Shown here: piece after piece, positions 55,387 through 64,000 of the stretch
Layout: every line of letters begins with the position of its first letter
Numbering within the stretch: position 1 is the first letter of the stretch
Assembly (NCBI GenBank): GCA_023078555.1
Contig: CM041200.1
Span: forward strand, 4,616,936 to 4,680,935
Reading direction: 5' to 3'
DNA from: Ulva prolifera
Lineage: Eukaryota; Chlorophyta; Ulvophyceae; Ulvales; Ulvaceae
Length of the DNA stretch: 64,000 nt
Program-made: the position numbers and the translations under genes
Notes under the pieces: generated by a model
Seen by the model: only the letters and a program-made list of their open reading frames with translations
What the model was told of the DNA's origin: nothing
Databases searched by the model: none

Positions 55387-58300
55387 ATGAGCACTGAGGC
55401 TGCAGCTCAAGCGCAGCAGTGCAGCGTCATCTTCGCACAGGTGGGCATCATATCACCTGTTATTTCTGCAGCAACACTCCGTGAGAGTTCAGAAGATCTC
55501 ACAATGTGGCATCGTGTGCGTGGCATCAGCACCTGCGCCAGTTCTACCCAACGCCTATCACGACCGTCATCAACATCATTGCAATGCAGCCGATCACATG
55601 GCATTTCGTTGCAGAAATGCTCCTCAGATGCGGCCAAAGGCGTAGCAGTTTACAATAGCCACCTTCTCCAGCAGCTCTTCTCCATCCTGGGGCTCAAATT
55701 CAGGCAAGCCAAAACTCTGGCGGAAGTGCTGCTACACAATCTGGGCGAGCGTATAGTAGGCTCTGCAGTAGATGGTTTCGAGGGCAGTTCGTGCCAAGCA
55801 CGACCAGATGGCACGACCGCGGTCTCCGTACAGAGGTTCGTCCTGCACCATATACAATGCTCTGCATGACCACACTCCCTGACCGAACAGCCTGAGTGAC
55901 ATCTTGCGTTGCAGAGATCCACTGCTCGACTTGATTCTCAAACTGATCCACCAGCATCAGCCGGCATGGGGTATGGAGATGAAGCAGCTGGTGCGAGCAG
56001 ATGCCCTCCTCCAAGGTGACCAGGGGGTGATCATCATGCTGTGTGGCACCGCTGGCACAGGCAAGTCCACCCTCGCCTCTCTCCTCGGACAGCGGCTCGG
56101 GATCACGACGATCCTGTCAACAGACTCGATCCGCCACATGCTCAGGTGCTGCCTCCCACACCTGTCCCACTCCCGGCCAAGCCTCACTTGGGCCCCATTC
56201 ATCCCTGCAGCGCGGGTCTTCATGCCAAGCAGCAGTGTGTCAGATGTGCTTGGACACCAGAGCATGTGCTGCCTCCCGCATGTGTGCCCCAGGCCTGCCA
56301 TTCTGCTATGACTCCATGCAGTGGCTGTGCTTTACAAGGACAGAACCGGTGAAAAAACAAACTTCATGCAGGGGCTTTGTGACAGAAGAGGAGGACCCCG
56401 TGCTACATGCAAGCACGTACGAGAGCGACGTCGCGGTGCTCAAGATGCGGCCGGACCTCTCTGCCGAGCTGCCCAGGCGGCTGGTCAAGATCGGGTACAA
56501 GGCTCAGAGCGGGGTCGTGCTGTCCCGGCTGGAGGGGCTCGTCGCGATGTGGCATGCCGCCGGCCGCAGCGCAGTCGTGGAGGGCGTCCACCTGCACCTC
56601 AAGGCCGTTGTCCGCCTCATGCAGCAGTACCCGAGCATCATGCCGTTCCTGGTGCAGCCTCTGCCGCTCCCACGCTGTGCGCATTCGGCCCCTGTGGCTA
56701 CGGGGGCACGCGCACTGCCTGACACCGGCCTCTGAATGTGCTGTGGACCATGTGCCGCACCACACTTCACTGAACACTTAGCGCTATGTCAGCACACGAA
56801 TCCAATGCATTTGAGCAGATGAGCTACTTCTCAGAGAAGCCGATAAAGGTATTGCTGTATCTGGGCAAAGCGTGACGCCAAACCGCTCCACACTGACAGC
56901 CGGAATTTGTACATAAGATCAAGAACGCCAAGTGCACACAGCATGCGTTGACTCGGCGGTGATGGTGTGCAGCTGTACATCCGGACAGAGGAGAAGCACG
57001 CGCAGCGCATGGCCGTGCGTGCGAAGTACATGACCACCGACCCCGCCCGCAACAAGTACGTGCGCAACATGCGCAACATCCGCACCATCCAGGACTACCT
57101 CGCCCGCGCCGCCGACAAGCTCGCCGTGCCCAAGCTCTCCAACTCCAACCTCGACATCTCCGTCGAAGCCGTGCACCGCTCCGTCATGCGGGTCGTGCAC
57201 AGGTGCGCGCTGGTCGCCATTGCGCCGCCTGTGGCCACTGCCGGGGCGGCCCTGGCGTTACTGCCTGCGACCTGAACGAGCGCGAGCTGTGGTCAGGCTG
57301 GACACTGCGCCCGTTTTGCGTGCTGTGTGATTGGCGACGCCCTTGTTGCTGGGTCAGCCTGTGTTCTGTCGGCGTGGCTACAGGGGTCTAAAGCGCTGGG
57401 GATCATGTCGATTGAGGTAGGGCAGCACAGTGTATGCCGAGGCACGTATCCCCACGATTGCATCAGGGGCGGTGTTGTGCCAGAATTGTCTGGCTGTACA
57501 CAGCTAAACATGATACCCCGAATTTGTGCTGTCACAATCGCCCAGGTGGTGCGGACATTCGGGCAGCGCTGGCATGCATGTGCAGGATTGCGGACGGGGA
57601 GGAGCTGCTGGACGAGAGCGGCCACGCGGCAATGCTGCTGGAAGAGTTCACCAGCATCCGTTCCGCGCAGAAGGCGAAGCAGGCCCAGATCAAGGGCATG
57701 CATGCGCAGGTGCAGTCCGTGCTGCAATCGTCCGAGGCCACCCGCACGAGCGCCGGGCCCGCCCCCGCCGCACCGGGACCCCTGCCCCACGTTGCGTCAG
57801 CGACGGGATCTGTTCGAGATAGCGACGGGGGCGGCGACAGCGGCGGCGCGGCGGTATCAAGGAAGCGGCAGTCTGAGGGCAGCGGCGGGGTGGCCGATGC
57901 GGCGCCAGCGGCGGGAGGCGGCCGGGTCGGGCCTGGCCCGGCAAGCGACCGCGCATCGTGTGGGTCCAGCCACAGCGGGACGCTCGCGGCGGGGAATTTG
58001 GGGCAGGAGGATGTCGCCCTGAGGGCGCAGAGTTCTGGCGGGGTGCCGGCTGCGTTTGAGCCACCGGTGCGGCCTGGTCTGCCGCATTGCTAGGCTCGGC
58101 CATGTCCAGGAATTCTGGGTACACCAAGCACAGCGGTCAGGCTGCTGTGCACGCTGAACGGCGCAGATGTTGACACTGCCTTGACCAACTTGTTTTCGGC
58201 ACGCAACGGTGCGTGCAGCAACACCCTGGCCATGGTGGTGCGATCGCGCCGACCCGCCCAAGGTCGCTGTGGATTGTGTGCCATGCAGATACACCAGGCA

Positions 58301-60382
58301 TATGGATGACGCGTTGGTGCTGCAGGCGGCCAGTGGTGTACGGGACAGCAGCTCAGAGTCGGAGGGGCACCCCGGACAGGAGGACACGCACGACGAGGAC
58401 TCCGACGACCACATGCTCATGCACGGCTCCAACTTCTCAGTCACCGAGGTGCGGCCTCACAGCGAGCCATGCGGCGGGCAGCTCACTTGTGTGAAGCTAC
58501 CGAACGTTGACAGCGGTCAGCCCATCCGCTTTTGCGGTCAATTGTACAGACGGGTGGCAGGCGGTCAATTGTACAGACGGGTGGCAAGTGGTCTGGTGGC
58601 TGGGGTGTCCATCTAAAGTACGACAGGCACACGTGCAGGACAGGCGACCGTGCCTTGTGAGTGTGGATGGCGGGATTTGTGTATTTCCTGGGGTGACACC
58701 TGCCCCTCTGTCCTCGTGGCACAGACGTGCGCCATGGCGGGCGACGTCCGGGCCACAGTCATGCCTCACTGAATCAGTATCTGAACGCCTGGTCATCGCA
58801 CATTCCGACTGGAGCGCAAGTGCACAACACGGACGCGATCATGCAGTTCAAGTCATGCGCTTTCAATCATCACCCATCCTTGGTCTCGTGAACTATCTGG
58901 CCTGACTGCATGTGTGAAGTTCACAGTGTGAACGCTCAGACGAGGTATGACTGTATGAATCTCGTATTTTGTACGCACACGCAGCACGCACTGCAGATTG
59001 GGTCACTGTGCGACTCAGCAGACTTCGACGACGAGGGCGCCCTCGCACGCCTTTGGGCTGTGCTGCTGCCGTCGGCCGGCGCGTGGCGCGATGCATTCGA
59101 GCCGGAGCGCTCCACTCGGCTCTGCCATGCGCTCGTGTCTCACATCGCAGCGCAGCAAGCACCCCCCGGCCGCCTGCCGTCGCTGCCCTCCCGCACCGGC
59201 ACAACACCCCGCACGATGCCGCTGCGGTCATCGTCCCTCGCGCACACGCTCACTCGCCGCTCCACGGATGCGGCCGGGGCGGGGCGCCCGCACGGGCTCG
59301 GCGCGCGCCGCGACTCCGCGCCTGCAACACCCGCCTTCTCCCCGGCCCGGACGACCCCCCCCAGCTGGACGCCCCAGAGGCCCGGCCGGAGCCCTGCCCG
59401 GCCTTCAGCCGTACACCCCTCTGATGCCAGCCTCTACAGCCCAGGTGCCCCGGCCGTGCCGGCGAAGCTCCCGGAAGGCGAGGCCGCGGCGGCAGACGCG
59501 CACAGTGCCGACTCGCGCAGCATGCACAGCACGTACACACAGATCTCAGCACATCTAGACACGCTGCTCTCCGGCGACACGCTGCGGCAGCCCCCGGCGC
59601 TGTCGTCTCTGCGCTCGGCATTGGCCCACCTCACGCCACGGCATGGCGGGATGAGCGGGGCCATGCGCAGCCGCTCAGCGCACCTGCTGGCTGCGGTCGC
59701 GGAGGACCCCAGCCCGACTCCGCCGTCCGCGGCGCTGGCCGCCGGCAGCCCACCGGCGTGGGCGGTCGAGCCGCCGCTGAGGCAGTTGACGGCGTCGGAG
59801 CTGCGGACGCTGCGGCGGCGGCGCGTGCTGCGTGGGCTGCTGTCGTGGCGCCGCCTGAGCCGCTTTGGGCCCCGGCATCACCGGCCGCCGCTGCTGGATG
59901 GCGGCTGGCGCGGCGCGATGTCGCATCCGGGGTCTGACGCGAGCGCTGGCGGCGCTGGGAGCCCACGCTCCTCCGCGTCGGCGGATGGGGGTGAGGGCGG
60001 AATGCTCCGGCTCTCTGTCGCCCACTCATGGGCTGGTGTGTGCAGCGATAGCGCCACTGATGATGGCACCGGAACGGAAAACGACGCAACGGCCGCCGTA
60101 TGTGCCGGGTGTGGCGACGGGGGGGCATGTTGTGCGGTGCACGAGCCGCTGGAGCGGGACGCTTCGCATGGAAAGCATGCACCTGATGGGATAGGGGGAC
60201 AGTCGCCGGGTCTGAGCCCGACCCGCCATCGGTTGGGTTCTGTACGGTTTCGACATGAAGAGAAAAGTAGCACAGGCACAACAGCGGCAGAGGAGGAGGC
60301 TCTGCCACTGCTGCACACTCTGTTGAATCGGGTCGTGAGCCACTGGGGCGCAGTCCCAGGCACAAGCACTCGGTCGGAGTGA
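55387..60382 (+). CDS. LPA1 (low phytic acid 1)-like P-loop NTPase / 2-phosphoglycerate-kinase-related protein
   Basis: Plant LPA1 proteins, related to archaeal 2-phosphoglycerate kinase, affect phytate levels; their exact reaction is unsettled. Exons: 55387-55440, 55615 to 55835 (or 55790), 55915-56145, 56372-56651, 56973-57202, 57586-58066, 58326-58448 and 58997-60382, giving about 1000 residues. The core match is clear: Walker [18 protein letters not shown] (GTAGTGKS at about 136-143), [102 protein letters not shown] and [12 protein letters not shown]. The C-terminal ~460 residues are a single large exon rich in Ala, Pro, Ser and Arg with low-complexity character, longer than in land plants. 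The second-exon donor and the 58066 donor are chosen by phase only. A 28-bp tandem duplication (units with GGTCAATTGTACAGACGGGT) lies in the intron at about 58535-58592. Confidence 0.85.
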
Positions 60383-60573
60383 GCTAGAATTGATTACTTG
60401 TCTAAGTAGGCGTGGCCATGTTGATGAGAAATTGATGCAGGTTGGTCAGTTTATGGCCGGATGGTGATAAGGCCGGATGTCTGTAAACAAATTGAACGAC
60501 TATGATCTTGCTGAAGACGCGGAAGTGCATGTAGCGAATGCAGCCTCCGTTTGCATGCTGCACATGCCACTAT

Positions 60574-63356
60574 CTAGATCCCCATCCGCCTGCGCACGCC
60601 TGAGCCGCCCGCTCGCTCCTTGTCCCGTTTGCGTTTCTCCCGGGCACTCAAGACACCCGCGACGCCGTCGTCGGCGTCAGCAGCTGCCGCCGCCACCCTG
60701 AGGCCCTGCGCACTCTCCTGCACCGCCTTGGCCTTGGCCAGCGCCTGGGCCTCCATCTCTATCGCGGCGTGCCGCTGCACCGAGCGCTTGTCCATGCCCG
60801 GCTGGTTGCGTTTCTGCACGACACAAGAGCATCAGTCACCGCCCGAGCGCTCCACCAGACCTCCCATCGTCTTCCTAGCCCAGCCTGAAATCTGGGTTCC
60901 TGCGTGTTGGGTTATGTACCACAGTGGCTGTTGGCTGCACATATCCGAATGGTCGTGCCTGATTCGTTGAGACGGCATACCTGTGGCTACGAATGTGTCT
61001 GGTGCTTTCTCAAGTAGACTACAGCGACACCGCCACGCACATCAACAATTCGTGAATTCGGGACTGAACAAAGCAGAAATTAGCAAATTAGCAAGCAGAA
61101 ATTATGTAGCGCCAAGCACTCCGCACTGCAGGCGGTCACATCACCGCCGCCAGCTGACCCCCCCCCACCCCACACCGTGCGGCTTTGGTCCACCCCCAAG
61201 GCCGCACTCCCCACCTACACGCCACAACACACTGCCGCCGCGGCATCGCCGCCCGCAGAGAGGCCGGCCGCACCTTGATCGAGAAGAACATCGGCCCGAG
61301 CTCCGCGAGCCACTCCGGCTCCACCGCGGTCACGTTGTTCATGTACTCCTTGTGCGTGTACACGAGTTCGTGGTACACGAGGTAGTCCGGCGAGACGCCC
61401 ATGCCGAAGAGGGCGGAGGAGGGGTGCAGGTGGCAGGGCATGCCGGAGCGCGCGTTGCTGTACTCCCCGATGCCCTTCATCTTGGCGGCGTTGTGGAAGT
61501 ACGCGGAGCAGATGGCCTTGCGCACGATGTCCCACTCCGCGGCCGCGCTCTCCACCGGAAGCTTCTGCTGCTCCATGATTTCCTTGAGCTGCTCACGCAC
61601 CTGCAGCCGGCGGGGGGGGACTGTCGGAGCAGAGTTCATGAACAACATGGTACAGATAATGCCCTGAGATTTGATTGTGAATGCGCCGGGGTCTCGGCGT
61701 GCATCAGCTGGGACGCCACCGGGAGCTTGTGACAGGCACGTCTGGCATTGCCCCGAGCCCGGCTGAGGAATGACATTACGCATCAAGGTAACTACTCAAA
61801 CGGTGGAATGGTGCGAGGGGGGGGGGGCGCGTGGCATGGGGGCCAACAGGCGCCGCGCTCGCCGTAGCACAGGAGCGGCGGGTCACCTCATAGCAGGGTG
61901 ACCCCAGCACGCCACCAACACACGAGGCGGGCGGGTGCAGGCAGCAGTGAGTGAAGGCGCATGCATGCCGTTTAGAGGGCGCCACGGGCCACGTTGCCGC
62001 CACACTGGCGGCACCGTCTGCCAAAAACAGGAGCTGCTGCACCTCGCCTCCATGCATGCCCTGCTGTTCTGCAACAGCTAACATCGAGCGCAGCAGGCAG
62101 GTGGTGGCTGTGCCTGGGTTGACGGTCACTTGAACCGGTCGCTGTGAAAGGGGGCAGAGGCGGACCTCCTTCGCCTTGCGCAGCGCCTTGGGGTGGAGGA
62201 AGTTGAGCATGGCCCACTTGTCGCGGTAGCCGTGGCTCTTCCACTGCAGGTACACGTTGAGGAGCGTGAGGTGGTCGCTCTCGGGCACGAAGAACTTCTC
62301 GTGCGCGGCGTCGGCGGCCTCCTGCCTCGCGGTCGGGCGGTAGAAGATCGCGGGCGCGGACAGCATGCTCACGATCGTGAGCACCTCGTCGCCGCACGCG
62401 AGCTTCGCGCCCGTGATCAGCATCTTCGCGAGGGGCGGGTCCAGCGGGAACTCCACCATCTTAGCGCCTAGCGGCGTCAGCGCCCCTGCACACATCACAG
62501 GCTGTGGATAATACAGTGTGACAGCTTTACCAACTATTGCAACGCAAACTGGAGATTCAAGTGCTTGTGTTCCAACAAACGTTCATCAATATACTAAAAA
62601 GCCAACCTTGCCACCACGATGCCTGGCAGTGCACTTTTGAGACTGTCGGCCACACAACGGCCCGAGCTCTCTTGTGTTTTGCACTCTCACAGACCGCCAC
62701 AAACGCGAGTGTACGTTATTGTGGCCCCCCTGCTTGTTTGAAGCAGCGGGCGCTGCTGCGCCAGCAGCGGCAGTTGCAGTTGCAGTGGCGGCTGTCTGTG
62801 AGGACACACGCCGCTGTGGGTGCTCATGCATGCACGTAGCGGGAGGGCGCTCGATCACGGATGCGCAGCGTGCTGGGCAGTGGGCCACGCGATGATGTGC
62901 GTGTGCATGTGCGCCGCAGCGCATGCAAACACTCGTGCAGATGCGCGCGTAGCTGACTGCATGAGCGCTCGCAGCAGTCCCGTGCTCCAGACCGGACGAG
63001 GCGAACAGCTGCAATTGAAACAAAAAAAATTATGATTCCAAACTGTTTGAGAGCAGAGAGGTGCCCGCACCGAGGTTGTCAAACGCGCCGAGCGTCCACA
63101 GCTGGAACATACTCGACACGATGTTCTCCTGCGGCGGGGGGTCCATGAACGGGAACTGCAGGAGGTTGTCGACCTTGAGGCTCTTCAGCAGCAGCACCAC
63201 GTTGGCCAGGTTCGTGCGCTGGATCTCCGGCACGTTCGCCGACAGCATCTCGTGCTCGAACTGGCCCTTGGTGTACATAGGGTACGCCTTGCCGGGCCCG
63301 GTGCGGCCCGCGCGGCCCTGCCGCTGCTTGGCGCCGGCCTGGCTCACCGGAAAAAC
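60574..63356 (-). CDS. PRP16/DHX38 pre-mRNA splicing DEAH helicase, C-terminal part
   Basis: PRP16 is a spliceosomal DEAH-box ATPase that remodels the complex between the two catalytic steps. Four exons join in phase: 63071-63356, 62166-62485, 61274-61600 and 60574-60813, giving the last 390 residues. Visible are [20 protein letters not shown] (helicase motif VI), [154 protein letters not shown] and [14 protein letters not shown], then a charged tail. The pattern SLFGMG-PDY--YHELV with EYM--VTAV is the PRP16 version rather than PRP2, PRP22 or PRP43. No upstream exon is found between 63357 and the window edge, so that interval is intron. One donor is GTCCGC (62165). Confidence 0.93.
61817..61827. 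repeat. Homopolymer G tract, 11 nt
   Basis: G11 in the PRP16 intron between 61601 and 62165 (C-rich on the sense strand). Confidence 0.7.
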
Positions 63357-64000
63357 CTGTATCGCGCTCGCATCTCCAGCGGTGCGTTGAGCACCGTCCG
63401 CGGCAAATCACCATGGTGCGCTCTTTTCTGATGTGCATTTGCTGACAGGCAGGTCACTTTGAAGCATTAGGAGCACTACCGACATCAAACACAGGGCCTT
63501 GGCGACACTCTGAGGTTGCGTGCCGGAAGGCAAAGCCACCTGGAGATACAGCTCCAGACAAGTGCATGCAACTCATACAGGTACCCACTGACTGGGGGCA
63601 CCCCATTCCAACCTACCACTCTGGCACAGCACACACATCTTGCAGGCTCGTGGCCCCAAGAGCGTGTGATGGCCGGAATAGGTCCCTATTGCTTTGCTTG
63701 ACATATGTAGTGTGAGACCATCGGCCATGACGGCGATGTTGGATGTTAGTATGAAAAACCAGCAGCGGAGCCTGTCCTGTATGAGGTCAACTCGAATATA
63801 CTCATTGTGACCCTGTAGCCACCTTGAAACACACCCAGGTGCCACACCATCGGCCGGTTGGACACAGACGATGCAGGCTTGTCTGAGGTCAGCAAAAATC
63901 AATCCTTTGCAGGACAGTGTGACTGCAAGTGTGCCATAGGAGATGCAAACACTTGAGACCAGACATTGTTTTGAGCATCAGTCAGGGCCGACCAAAACGG
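63357..64000 (-). other. PRP16 intron running off the window
   Basis: No PRP16 coding sequence upstream of motif VI is found in any frame of this 644-bp stretch, so I take it as intron, with the remaining exons beyond the edge. No repeat was recognised. Confidence 0.5.

Noticed and set aside
59631-60365. 244-codon minus-strand ORF
   Set aside because: Antisense to the large LPA1 C-terminal exon in GC-rich DNA; a shadow.

Overview
This is nuclear DNA of a green alga (Viridiplantae, most likely a motile chlorophyte or prasinophyte-grade lineage). The evidence is intron-dense genes with GT-AG introns and strong TGCAG acceptors; an ISWI chromatin remodeller that reads like plant CHR11/CHR17; an LPA1-type P-loop kinase otherwise typical of plants and algae; and two genes expected in a ciliated cell (a BBS8/TTC8 BBSome subunit and an Aurora/CALK-like kinase). 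No rRNA operon, bacterial operon or CRISPR array was seen. Gene models were built by hand, joining exons by homology and codon phase. Exon edges that rest on phase alone are marked.

Layout. 1-598 (-): 5' part of a WDR82/Swd2-like WD40 gene. 1336-5834 (+): UFL1, the UFM1 E3 ligase, 9 exons. 8008-12313 (+): a 633-residue protein with five copies of a Cys4 finger module, family not recognised. 13524-18576 (-): ISWI, 11 exons. 19350-20933 (-): a 332-residue protein of unknown family, 4 exons. 20934-33626: a gene-poor stretch full of short interspersed elements, containing a 2.7-kb element with ~390-bp inverted arms (30597-33310) and a few unassigned exon-like ORFs. 33627-36412 (-): CALK/Aurora-like kinase. 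36413-42353: gene-poor, with a dense repeat cluster at 39.1-40.9 kb. 42354-44309 (+): bacterial-type TrmA tRNA methyltransferase. 44859-46341 (-): WDR55 homolog. 46342-49412: mostly non-coding. 49413-52037 (+): MFS transporter. 52744-54804 (-): BBS8/TTC8. 55387-60382 (+): LPA1 homolog. 60574-63356 (-): C-terminal part of the splicing helicase PRP16/DHX38, whose 5' end runs past the right edge.

The genes do not form a pathway. They are a mixture of housekeeping functions (chromatin, splicing, tRNA modification, ribosome biogenesis, UFMylation) and ciliary functions. Neighbouring genes are often convergent (ZnF/ISWI, TrmA/WDR55, MFS/BBS8) or divergent (BBS8/LPA1, 582 bp apart).

The most unusual items are the five-module Cys4 protein, the long-inverted-arm element, a tRNA-headed SINE-like family, a second SINE-like family with a 17-bp target-site duplication, a ~95-bp MITE family, and three long perfect palindromes.
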